From contig WLRQ01000024.1 in NCBI GenBank assembly GCA_009697815.1, positions 1 to 36,870 on the forward strand: DNA of 36,870 nt. Reading direction: 5' to 3'. A program made the position numbers and the translations under genes. This document shows, in pieces, positions 9,248-16,685 of this stretch (the first letter of the stretch is position 1; each line of letters begins with the position of its first letter). A model generated the notes under the pieces. That model saw only the letters and a list, made by a program, of their open reading frames with translations. It did not search any database and was not told the origin of the DNA. This DNA comes from Actinomycetota bacterium. Lineage in GTDB: Bacteria; Actinomycetota; Actinomycetes; S36-B12; CAIYMF01.

Positions 9248-10330
9248 GTGACCGTGACCGGCCCTCGAGGGTCTTTTGACGCATTACTTCTCGTCTCGTT
9301 CGGTGGGCCGGAGGGTCCCGATGACGTCGTGCCGTTCCTGGAGAACGTCACGCGGGGCCGTGGAATCCCTCGTGAGCGACTGGTGGAGGTGGGAGCCCAC
9401 TACTCGGCGTTCGGCGGGATCTCGCCGATCAACAGCCAGAATCGGGCGCTGCTGGACGCCCTTCGCACTGACATCGGAGGGGCCGGCCTCGACCTTCCGG
9501 TCTACTGGGGCAACCGCAACTGGGGGCCGTATCTCACTGATGCGCTGCGCGAGATGCGCGCCGATGGCATCTCGAATGCGATCTGTTTTGTCACAAGTGC
9601 CTATTCGTCGTACTCAGGCTGCCGTCAATACCGCGAGAACCTCGCTGACGCGGTGGCCGAGGTGGAGGCCGACGGTCAGGGTCCGGCGCCTCGGCTCGAG
9701 AAGTTGCGCCACTACTTCGATCACCCCGGGTTCGTCGAGCCGATGGTCGACGCTGTACTCGACGCGGTGGCCAAGGTGGGCGTTTCCTCTCCCCGACTCG
9801 TGTTCACGACACATTCGATCCCGACCACGAGCGCGGAGTCGAGCGGCCCGGAGGGAGGTGCGTACGTGGCACAACACCAGGCCGCAGCGGGGCTCATTGC
9901 CGCTGCCGTCGCAGCGAGCACTGCGGTGGAGGCCGAATGGGACCTCGTCTACCAGTCACGCTCAGGACCGCCCTCGATGCCCTGGCTTGAGCCCGATATC
10001 AGCGACCACCTCGACGAACTGCGACGCGTCGGAGTGCCGGGGGTGGTGATCGTGCCCATCGGTTTTGTTAGCGACCACATGGAAGTCGTCTGGGATCTCG
10101 ACACGGTTGCGCTCGACCACGCTCGCGAGATCGGACTCCCTGCGACGCGGGCGGCCACCGTCGGAACTGACTCTCGGTTCGTGGCGATGGTGCGCGAACT
10201 CGTGCTGGAACGACTCGGGGCGAGGCCCTCTCGGGCTCTGTCTGCACTAGGTCCTTCACATGAGGTATGCCCAGTGGGCTGTTGCGCCAACCCTCGGGGC
10301 GCAAAGACCGCACTGTGTGGCCTCGACTGA
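9248..10330 (+). CDS. hemH: Ferrochelatase (coproporphyrin ferrochelatase in actinobacteria)
   Basis: About 360 residues. It inserts ferrous iron into the porphyrin; in actinobacteria the substrate is coproporphyrin III in the coproporphyrin-dependent haem pathway. It begins with the family core [18 protein letters not shown]. The catalytic His is in VFTTHSIP, and the conserved Glu is in the [11 protein letters not shown] segment near the C-terminus. A Cys in [12 protein letters not shown] and a Cys-rich tail (CPVGCCANP, then ALCGLD) suggest a [2Fe-2S] cluster, as reported for the Mycobacterium enzyme. GTG 9248 is preferred because GGGAG lies 9 nt upstream. An in-frame ATG at 9194 would start only 3 bp from the divergent MFS start and add 18 unconserved residues. 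The inositol monophosphatase gene follows by about 85 bp. Confidence 0.92.
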   Translation: MTVTGPRGSFDALLLVSFGGPEGPDDVVPFLENVTRGRGIPRERLVEVGAHYSAFGGISPINSQNRALLDALRTDIGGAGLDLPVYWGNRNWGPYLTDALREMRADGISNAICFVTSAYSSYSGCRQYRENLADAVAEVEADGQGPAPRLEKLRHYFDHPGFVEPMVDAVLDAVAKVGVSSPRLVFTTHSIPTTSAESSGPEGGAYVAQHQAAAGLIAAAVAASTAVEAEWDLVYQSRSGPPSMPWLEPDISDHLDELRRVGVPGVVIVPIGFVSDHMEVVWDLDTVALDHAREIGLPATRAATVGTDSRFVAMVRELVLERLGARPSRALSALGPSHEVCPVGCCANPRGAKTALCGLD

Positions 10331-10403
10331 TCCCCGACCGCTCCCCGCGTGATTGGGTCTGCCCGCCGAGGCCCCATCGGGCGCATCGGGGGTCATCGTG
10401 CGA

Positions 10404-10415
10404 CAGGATCGTGGG
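10404..10415 (+). promoter_or_regulatory. Putative -10 element for the phosphatase gene
   Basis: CAGGAT at 10404-10409 is followed by 6 nt and then GTG at 10416. This suggests a leaderless transcript; no Shine-Dalgarno sequence is visible. Confidence 0.35.
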
Positions 10416-11246
10416 GTGACCCTTCATTACGGCGCCCTCCTGCTCGACGAGCTCCACGACGTTGCGGTCGCGGCCGCACGGGAGGCTGCGGCGTTTGCGC
10501 TCGAGGGACGTCGCGATGGCGTGGCTGTGGCCCAGACGAAGTCAAGCGCCACCGACATCGTCACCGAGATGGACCGACGGACAGAGGCCCTCCTCGTCGA
10601 TCGCATCCTCACCGCGCGGCCGGATGACGGCATCTTGGGTGAAGAAGGCGCCGACCACGTTGGCGAGACGGGAATCCGTTGGGTCCTCGATCCGATCGAC
10701 GGAACGGTCAACTACCTCTACGGGCTACCGTCGTGGGCCGTGTCCGTCGCCGCCGAGATCGACGGGGTCGCGGTCGTGGGCGTCGTCGCCGCGCCAGCGC
10801 TGTCCGAGACCTACGTGGCCGTGCTGGGGCGGGGCGCCCACCTGCACGAGCCCGGAGGGGTGCGCAGGTTGGCGGTCAACGATCCGGTCGCTCTCGAGTC
10901 TGCTCTCGTGGCCACCGGCTTCGGCTACCGCGTCGAACGTCGGACGGCCCAGGGGCGTGTGGCCGCAGCGGTCATCCCACGGGTGCGCGATATCCGTCGA
11001 GGGGGGGCCTGCAGTGTCGACTTGTGCTCACTTGCGGCCGGACGTGTCGACGCCTACTACGAGCGCGGGCCGCGGGCCTGGGACCTCGCGGCTGGCGGGC
11101 TCATCGCACGTGAGGCCGGGGCGAGGGTCGAAGGTCTGCGCGGGGCGCCGGCAGGCGAAGATCTGATCATCGCGAGCGGAGTGTCACTGTTCGGCGCGCT
11201 CCATGATCTGCTCGCCTCACTGAACGCCGACACCGATCTGGGATAG
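10416..11246 (+). CDS. Inositol monophosphatase family protein
   Basis: About 276 residues of the Mg-dependent, Li-sensitive phosphatase superfamily, cytoplasmic. Metal-binding motifs are complete: GEEGA (Glu of motif 1), WVLDPIDGTVNYLYGLP (motif A) and WDLAAGGLIAREAGA (motif B). The likely reaction is hydrolysis of inositol-1-phosphate or a related sugar or nucleotide monophosphate; the family does not allow a firm substrate. The frame opens from 10353, but GTG 10416 (VTLHYGALLLDEL) begins the conserved part and has a -10-like hexamer at leaderless spacing. The gene sits after hemH as in Streptomyces. A hairpin region begins 12 nt after its stop. Confidence 0.88.
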   Translation: MTLHYGALLLDELHDVAVAAAREAAAFALEGRRDGVAVAQTKSSATDIVTEMDRRTEALLVDRILTARPDDGILGEEGADHVGETGIRWVLDPIDGTVNYLYGLPSWAVSVAAEIDGVAVVGVVAAPALSETYVAVLGRGAHLHEPGGVRRLAVNDPVALESALVATGFGYRVERRTAQGRVAAAVIPRVRDIRRGGACSVDLCSLAAGRVDAYYERGPRAWDLAAGGLIAREAGARVEGLRGAPAGEDLIIASGVSLFGALHDLLASLNADTDLG

Positions 11247-11257
11247 CGTCGTCCCAC

Positions 11258-11299
11258 CATCCATCGGGGTGCGCACCCCACTGGGGTGTCGGATGGATG
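11258..11299 (+). terminator. Nested and competing hairpins after the phosphatase gene
   Basis: An outer 8-bp stem pairs CATCCATC (11258-11265) with GATGGATG (11292-11299). Inside are two mutually exclusive hairpins: the perfect palindrome GGGGTGCGCACCCC (11266-11279), and CACCCC (11274-11279) pairing with GGGGTG (11283-11288) around a 3-nt loop. It may terminate the upstream transcript or act in the leader of the minD-like operon. There is no U-tract. Confidence 0.45.
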
Positions 11300-11382
11300 A
11301 CCCGGGTGTGTGCATACGTATCCTGGGCCCACTACCCTGTGCCAGGACCGCTTGCGGTGCCGAACTTCCCGAGGAGTCCTTC

Positions 11383-12147
11383 GTGACCACCGTCATCTCA
11401 GTGCACTCGTTCCGTGGTGGCACGGGCAAGAGCAACACCACCGCGAATCTGGCGGGCCAGCTCGCCGCATCGGGCGCCCGGGTGGCAGTGGTCGACACCG
11501 ATATCCAGAGCCCTGGTATCCACGTGCTCTTCGGGTTCGCCGACGATCTCGACAACACGCTGAATGACTACCTCTGGGGCAAGCTCCCGATCAAGGATGC
11601 GGCCCACGATGTCACCAGCAAGATCGCCGCAACATCGACGATCGCCGAGGGCGGTGCTTTGTTCCTGGTGCCGTCCAGCATGAAGGCCGGCGATATCGCG
11701 CGAGTGCTGCGTGAGGGCTACGACGTCGGCACCCTCAACGACGGCTTCCGCGACTTGGCCAAGGATCTCCAGCTCGACTACCTCCTCATCGACACCCACC
11801 CGGGGTTGAATGAAGAGACCCTCCTCTCGATCACCATCAGCGACGTGCTTCTGCTGATCCTGCGTCCGGACCGACAGGACTTCCAGGGCACTGCGGTCAC
11901 GGTCGACGTGGCCCGCAAGCTCGGGGTTCCCGAGTTGTTCCTCGTCGTGAACATGGTTCCCACGAATATCGATGTCGACGACCTCCGCGAGCAGATGACG
12001 GCCGCCTACGGCTCCGAAACCGCGGCGATCCTGCCATTTTCCAAGCAGGTCGTCGACAACGCCTCGGGAGGCCTGTTCTCGCTCGTTCACCCTGATCACG
12101 CCTGGTCCGAGCAGTTCCGTCGCATCGCCCATCACGTCACGCAGTAG
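11383..12147 (+). CDS. MinD/ParA-like P-loop ATPase, copy A
   Basis: 254 residues, a single ATPase domain of the MinD/ParA (SIMIBI) class. The P-loop is HSFRGGTGKSNTTANLA (residues 8-24), with Arg11 where the deviant Walker A normally has its signature Lys; Lys16 of the core motif is kept. Also visible are VDTDIQSPG (switch I) and LLIDTHPGLNEETL (Walker B region). No HTH domain and no obvious membrane-targeting C-terminal amphipathic helix like that of MinD are seen. GTG 11383 has GAGGAG 6 nt upstream; the frame extends upstream to 11269 without similarity. A paralogue follows 83 bp later. No parB or minC/minE is nearby, so plasmid or chromosome partition is unlikely. It probably dimerises on ATP and recruits or positions the neighbouring membrane proteins (inference). 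Confidence 0.87.
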   Translation: MTTVISVHSFRGGTGKSNTTANLAGQLAASGARVAVVDTDIQSPGIHVLFGFADDLDNTLNDYLWGKLPIKDAAHDVTSKIAATSTIAEGGALFLVPSSMKAGDIARVLREGYDVGTLNDGFRDLAKDLQLDYLLIDTHPGLNEETLLSITISDVLLLILRPDRQDFQGTAVTVDVARKLGVPELFLVVNMVPTNIDVDDLREQMTAAYGSETAAILPFSKQVVDNASGGLFSLVHPDHAWSEQFRRIAHHVTQ

Positions 12148-12230
12148 TCGCACCCCGCACGCTCGTCGCGAACAGGACCACACGCGTCGGGCACCACGCC
12201 ACCACTGATCGATTCGTCGAGGAGCTCCAC

Positions 12231-12995
12231 ATGACCACCGTCATCTCCATCCACTCCTTCCGTGGTGGCACGGGCAAGAGCAACACCACCTCGAACGTCG
12301 CGGGACATCTTGCCGCCTCGGGGGCCCGCGTGGCGGTCATCGACACCGATATCCAGAGCCCCGGTATCCACGTGCTCTTTGGGTTCGCGGATGACCTCGA
12401 CAACACCCTCAACGACTTCCTCTGGGGCAAAATCCCGATCAAGGATGCTGCCCACGACGTCACCTCGCTGATCGCCCAGAGCACTCCGGTCGCTGAGGGT
12501 GGCGCTTTGTACTTGGTGCCCTCGAGCATGAAGGCAGGCGATATCGCACGCGTGCTGCGCGAGGGCTACGACGTCGGCACGCTCAACGACGGCTTCCGTG
12601 ACTTGGCCAGGGATCTTCAGCTCGACTACCTGTTGATCGACACCCACCCCGGTCTCAACGAGGAGACCCTTCTCTCGATCACCATCAGCGACATCTTGCT
12701 GCTGATCCTTCGTCCGGATCGTCAGGACTTCCAGGGCACGGCGGTCACTGTCGACGTGGCCCGCAAGCTCGGGGTTCCCGAACTATTCTTGGTGGTCAAC
12801 AAGGTTCCGGTCACCACCGATGTGCCCGACCTTGAGTCCCAGATGCAGGCTGCCTACTCGGCGGAAACTGCGGGCGTGCTGCCACTGTCGGAAGAGGTCG
12901 TGCAGAACGCCTCGGCCGGGCTGTTCTCCCTCACCAGCCCCGACCATGAATGGTCCAAGCAGATCCGGCGGATCGCTGCACGAGTCACCCAGTAG
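12231..12995 (+). CDS. MinD/ParA-like P-loop ATPase, copy B
   Basis: 254 residues, colinear without gaps with copy A. By hand comparison about 214 of 254 residues match (84%). The P-loop HSFRGGTGKSN, including Arg11 and Lys16, the segment VDTDIQ/IDTDIQ and LLIDTHPG are kept. The divergence lies mainly in the last 64 residues, for example VNKVPVTTDVPDL against VNMVPTNIDVDDL. ATG 12231 has GAGGAG 6 nt upstream, the same arrangement as copy A, so the duplication may have included the ribosome-binding site. The stop codon is 2 nt before the start of the Tlc-like membrane protein gene, indicating co-transcription. The pair may form heterodimers or recognise different partners (inference). Confidence 0.87.
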   Translation: MTTVISIHSFRGGTGKSNTTSNVAGHLAASGARVAVIDTDIQSPGIHVLFGFADDLDNTLNDFLWGKIPIKDAAHDVTSLIAQSTPVAEGGALYLVPSSMKAGDIARVLREGYDVGTLNDGFRDLARDLQLDYLLIDTHPGLNEETLLSITISDILLLILRPDRQDFQGTAVTVDVARKLGVPELFLVVNKVPVTTDVPDLESQMQAAYSAETAGVLPLSEEVVQNASAGLFSLTSPDHEWSKQIRRIAARVTQ

Positions 12996-12997
12996 TC

Positions 12998-14653
12998 ATG
13001 GCGGACGACACGAACGGCGACGACTCCTGGGACTTCCTCACGCCCCGCAAGGCGAAGTCCCCGTCCCCGGATTCGGCTGCCACCGAGGTGCAAGCGTCTG
13101 ACGCTCCCTCGACCGAGCCGGTTTCTCGTGACGCGACAACGCCTGCAGATACCTTGCCCGCATCTGCCGCACCCAAACCCGCGACCCCGTCAGTTGAACC
13201 TGATGCCTGGGACTTCCTCGCGACCCGCAAGGCCAAGGTCGCTGCGGGCGAAACTGAGCCGGTGTCGGCTCGGGCGGCTGTGGCTGACTCGCCGGGTGAG
13301 GGTCTGGGGGGATCCTCCGCCCACAAGCGGGCCCGCGGTGAACTGCGTGCTGATATGGGGGGCCCGTCCTTGCGGCGCCGCGCCGTGCCCATGGCTATCG
13401 CCCTCGCGGCCGTTGCGTTTGCTGGGTTCCTGACCGAGATCGTTGCCTCGAGCCAGCTCATCGCCATCGCAGGTCCTCAGTCGTTGATTGTGGTCTACCC
13501 CTTGGGAGGACTTGGGCTCCTGGCCGCTGCATTCCTGCAGTTCAGGTTCATCGACCAGACGGCGCGCCTGCCGCTCCTGCGCATCGTGACCTTCGGCTAT
13601 GCCGCCGTGTTCGCCGTCGCCCTCGCCTGCATCGCGGGCTCGATCGTGCCGATTGCGGCGACAGCGCTCTGCTTGATCCTCGGCGACCAGCTCAACTTCC
13701 TGCTCCCGCTGCTCCTGTGGAGTCTGGTGGGCGATGAGTTCAACGTTGCTGAGGGGCGCAAGATCTTCGGCTGGATCGTGTCGATGACCTATATCGGTCA
13801 GGTGGCGGGACTCGGAGCGTCCGCCATCGCTCCCGCGTTGTTCACCACCCTGCATCTACCTTTGCCGCTCCTACTTGCTGCTAACCCCATCGTCTGCGTG
13901 GTCGTCGGGCTGGTGCTGCCTCGCGTTCTCCGCGGCACGGCGGCTGCGACTGGGCTCGTGCGATCGGAGAACCTGAAGGAATCCTTCGCTGGGGCGATTG
14001 AGTTCATCAACGGTGTCCGCGTGTGGCGCGCTTTGCTGGCGTGTTCGGTGCTGACCTTCGCAGCGGGCATGACGGCCTACATCTCCTATGTGGGAGGTCT
14101 AGGCCGAATTATGGATCAGGACGCGGCTGGGCTTCAGACTCTCCTCGGAAGCGTGGCCGTGGTGACCTTCCTTATTTGTTGGGCGGTCCAGGCATTCGTC
14201 GCAGAGCGGCTACAGGACCGCATCGGGATCCCTGGCGTTCTTCTTCTTCTTCCGATCTTCGCGGTAGCCGCAGGAATCCTGCTGATGCTGGGTACGGCGT
14301 GGGGTTCCGTGGCCCTGCTTGTCGCCGGAGTCTCGTTCTGGAATATCCCTCGCTGGAGCATCGATCAGAATGCGCGGAGGGCTGCGCTAGCGCTCGTGCC
14401 CGATGAGCGCAGAGCGCGCGTCTCGTTCATCGTCGATCTAGGCCCCAACGCGCTCGGCCTCATCCTGTCGGGGTTCTTTGCACTACTCGGGCTGTGGTTC
14501 GGCTGGTATGCCCTCATTCCGGCTTTGGCCGTGCTGATGGCTGCGGTCGCCATCCCCCTCGGGATCGCGGTACGGCGTGGGTGGGAGCAGAGTCTCCTGA
14601 ACTGGCGCCTCCGTCGGCGCAAGCAGAACCGCACGCTCGATTTCGGCGATTAG
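12998..14653 (+). CDS. ATP/ADP carrier-like (Tlc/MFS-type) membrane protein with repeat-bearing cytosolic N-terminus
   Basis: 551 residues. Residues 1-125 are soluble, acidic, Ala/Pro/Thr-rich and probably disordered. They hold two copies of a motif, DSWDFLTPRKAK (W11) and DAWDFLATRKAK (W71), exactly 60 residues apart. About 11-12 membrane helices follow from residue 128 to about 524, then a very basic tail (RLRRRKQNR). The segments WSLVGDEFNVAEGRKIFGWI (241-260) and the IDQNARRAALALVPDERRAR segment (455-474) resemble the nucleotide-transporter-like (Tlc/AAA) branch of the MFS, and plain MFS is the alternative. Transport activity and substrate are not known. ATG 12998 is 2 nt after the upstream stop. 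The tight linkage to two MinD-like ATPases suggests a physical partnership, with the WDFL motifs as candidate docking sites (inference). Confidence 0.75.
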   Translation: MADDTNGDDSWDFLTPRKAKSPSPDSAATEVQASDAPSTEPVSRDATTPADTLPASAAPKPATPSVEPDAWDFLATRKAKVAAGETEPVSARAAVADSPGEGLGGSSAHKRARGELRADMGGPSLRRRAVPMAIALAAVAFAGFLTEIVASSQLIAIAGPQSLIVVYPLGGLGLLAAAFLQFRFIDQTARLPLLRIVTFGYAAVFAVALACIAGSIVPIAATALCLILGDQLNFLLPLLLWSLVGDEFNVAEGRKIFGWIVSMTYIGQVAGLGASAIAPALFTTLHLPLPLLLAANPIVCVVVGLVLPRVLRGTAAATGLVRSENLKESFAGAIEFINGVRVWRALLACSVLTFAAGMTAYISYVGGLGRIMDQDAAGLQTLLGSVAVVTFLICWAVQAFVAERLQDRIGIPGVLLLLPIFAVAAGILLMLGTAWGSVALLVAGVSFWNIPRWSIDQNARRAALALVPDERRARVSFIVDLGPNALGLILSGFFALLGLWFGWYALIPALAVLMAAVAIPLGIAVRRGWEQSLLNWRLRRRKQNRTLDFGD

Positions 14654-14672
14654 AACCCACGCGCGACGAGCG

Positions 14673-14694
14673 GCCTACCGCAAGAGTGGCAGGC
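14673..14694. terminator. Weak hairpin between convergent genes
   Basis: GCCTACC (14673-14679) and GGCAGGC (14688-14694) pair with one mismatch around an 8-nt loop. It lies in the 66-bp gap between the convergent Tlc-like and GNAT-like genes and could act in both directions. Confidence 0.3.
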
Positions 14695-14719
14695 GGCAGT
14701 GTCGCTCAAGGCGTGACTG

Positions 14720-15427
14720 CTAATCCGGGAGCCCTCGCGCTAATTCAAGTGTGCGTGTCACGGTGGGGTTGTCGGGCTCGAGGAGATAGTGATCAAGCAG
14801 GTAGGCGCTTACCGCTGCCGTCGCTACGTCTCGCAGGGGAACGGCCGACCCATATTCCGTCAACCGCACCATCGGGGCGGGGGTCAGGTAGGTGAGTTCC
14901 TCGTAGTCGGCCCAGTGCTTTCCATGTTCAGGCTCGTGATAGTCGACGTCGAGCAAGCGATAGCCAATCCGTCTCCATCCAGCCATGTGTTGAGCATCGT
15001 TCTCGCCCATGCTCCCCAGCAGCCGGACTCCAGCGACTGCCGCCTCACGTTCGCTGACCGCAAGAGCGGCGTCGAAGAGGCTGTGCATCCAGTTGAAGGG
15101 AAGGCCCGAGCGCATGGCCTTGTCCATCGCCACAAAGTGTTGGAGCATCATCGCTCGCCGCAGGTTGGTGTGAAAGATCAGAAAACCGCAGGCATTCTCG
15201 ACCTCGTTTTCCAGGAGCCAGGCGTGAACGATCACCTCGGGATCGTGTGACCCCTCCCGCCAGGCCGCGTCGAGTTCGGGAAGGACATGCGCATGCTGAG
15301 GGAAATGACGCAGCAGCGAGTTCTGCAGGGCCCGCAGAGCCGACATGCTCTGCCCGGGGGAGAAGACCTCCGTGATCCGCAAGCCTGTCGCGATCGTGAA
15401 CTGCTCGCGAATGTCGAGAGACGTCAC
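14720..15427 (-). CDS. GNAT-like acyltransferase-fold protein, unknown function
   Basis: 235 residues, soluble, with no signal peptide. The middle resembles a GNAT fold: a strand ACGFLIFHTNLRRAMMLQHF (79-98) followed by a helix, then HMAGWRRIGYRLLDVDYHEP (147-166), like GNAT motif B with its xGWRxxGY pattern. The acetyl-CoA pyrophosphate loop (Q/RxxGxG/A) is not clearly present, so enzymatic activity is uncertain. GTG 15427 lies 5 nt after the upstream Cache-HAMP stop, with GAGGGG about 8 nt before it, so the two genes are co-transcribed and probably coupled. The name is a fold-level call; I do not recognise a named family. Confidence 0.7.
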   Translation of the reverse strand: MTSLDIREQFTIATGLRITEVFSPGQSMSALRALQNSLLRHFPQHAHVLPELDAAWREGSHDPEVIVHAWLLENEVENACGFLIFHTNLRRAMMLQHFVAMDKAMRSGLPFNWMHSLFDAALAVSEREAAVAGVRLLGSMGENDAQHMAGWRRIGYRLLDVDYHEPEHGKHWADYEELTYLTPAPMVRLTEYGSAVPLRDVATAAVSAYLLDHYLLEPDNPTVTRTLELARGLPD

Positions 15428-15432
15428 GTGTC

Positions 15433-16521
15433 CTACCCCTCGCGCGCTCGCCGTCGCATCTCGGCGGCTTTGGCGGCGAGGTCAGCGAAGCTGTCCGACT
15501 CTGTGATCTGTTTCACGGCGTCAGCGCGGCGAGTCTGGTCGATCTCAACCTTCAGTCGCTGGACCTCAGTGGTCAGGGTCCGCTCACGAGCAGCCACCTT
15601 GGCGGCCATGAGGTGGAAGGACGCTGCCAGTGTGTTCATCTCGTCCGGGAATCTCGGAGCGTTCTCGGTACCGAGATCCAGGTCGTACTCACCCTCAGCG
15701 ACCCGGCCTGCGGCAACGGTGAGGCGTCTCAGCGGTCGCACGAGAGAGGTTGACAGGAAGAGCACGAGCAGGAGCAGCACCACGTAGCTGATACCCAGGA
15801 TCGGGTACACCTGACGCAGGACATCACTGCGAACCTGGTCGACGTAGGTCAGTGGGTAGTCGAGGCCGATAGCCCCCACTGTCTTGCCGTTCGCGTCCAG
15901 GATCGGGCTGTAGGAGGAGATCCACGATCCGTACGGGTCGGAATACGCAGGCTGAGCGGTGGTCTTGGTGAGCCCTTGGCTCATCAACTCGTAGGTGGCG
16001 GGGTCGACCACCTTGTCCAAGGGAACCTTGAAAGTCACGCCAGTCTGAGGGTCGAGCAAGAAGCCGGCCGAGGCCTGGAAGTAAAGCTTCCCATCCTTGT
16101 CGTCGCGCGCGTAGCTGTAAGCCTGCGCCTGGTCATCGATCTGCATCACGCGGAGCAGATCTCTCGACGATGTGCGATACAGCGGGCTCGTGGGATAGCC
16201 GAGCCCGTAAGCGTTTGAGGCGTCAGGAACTGCATCCACGGTTCTGACGAGGGCATCGAACGTGGCTGCGTCCATCGACTTGCTGGCGCCGGCGGACATC
16301 GAGGCGAGGTTCTCGACAAGACGATCCTGCGCAGCCGTCGTGGTGTACTGCACCACCCACACGGCGATGAAGGCGAAGACGACCGTGAAGGCGGCCGCAT
16401 AGGAAGCCAGCAACTTCCAGCGCATCTTGACCGGGAAGCCGAACCTGCGCTTCGTGGGCGCGGCGGACGCGGACGGCGCAGCCGAATCCAGCGCGCTGGG
16501 AGTCTCGACTGAGATGCTCAT
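15433..16521 (-). CDS. Cache-HAMP membrane receptor without enzymatic output domain
   Basis: 362 residues. A cytosolic N-terminus rich in Ser/Ala/Pro (1-35) is followed by TM1 (about 37-58), an extracytoplasmic Cache-like sensor domain (60-238, with YGSWISSYSPILDANGKTVG near 197-216, a typical Cache strand pair), TM2 (239-260), a HAMP domain (258-313, with VRPLRRLTVAAGRVAEGEYD) and a short coiled coil. The protein ends with RLKVEIDQTRRADAVKQITE, then SDSFADLAAKAAEMRRRARE. No kinase, cyclase, GGDEF or methyl-accepting domain follows. From memory, tails of this kind (LKxEID, then EITxTDxFxxL, KAxxxR) occur in cyanobacterial receptor proteins. The signal is presumably passed to a partner protein through the coil and tail. 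ATG 16521 has GGAAG 3 nt upstream. A 164-bp gap separates it from the ABC-like gene, and a TAGGCT hexamer within that gap may be a promoter. Confidence 0.82.
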   Translation of the reverse strand: MSISVETPSALDSAAPSASAAPTKRRFGFPVKMRWKLLASYAAAFTVVFAFIAVWVVQYTTTAAQDRLVENLASMSAGASKSMDAATFDALVRTVDAVPDASNAYGLGYPTSPLYRTSSRDLLRVMQIDDQAQAYSYARDDKDGKLYFQASAGFLLDPQTGVTFKVPLDKVVDPATYELMSQGLTKTTAQPAYSDPYGSWISSYSPILDANGKTVGAIGLDYPLTYVDQVRSDVLRQVYPILGISYVVLLLLVLFLSTSLVRPLRRLTVAAGRVAEGEYDLDLGTENAPRFPDEMNTLAASFHLMAAKVAARERTLTTEVQRLKVEIDQTRRADAVKQITESDSFADLAAKAAEMRRRAREG

Positions 16522-16685
16522 GGGCTTCCGATCGTCTGGGTCATCTGGGTTGTGTGGTGATGGCGGAGATCGGGAGCGCCGTTGAGTCGTGCTCGCATGG
16601 CTAGATCTGCGGCACAGCCTAAGGTACGGGCGCCTCCGTGCACAGAGTTGGGCGTTATCGGCGCGTATGCACTTCGGGTTCCCGG

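Noticed and set aside
11383-12995. MinD-like pair as a plasmid or chromosome partition (ParA) system
   Set aside because: No ParB, no centromere-like repeats and no MinC/MinE; the genes are instead coupled to a membrane protein gene.
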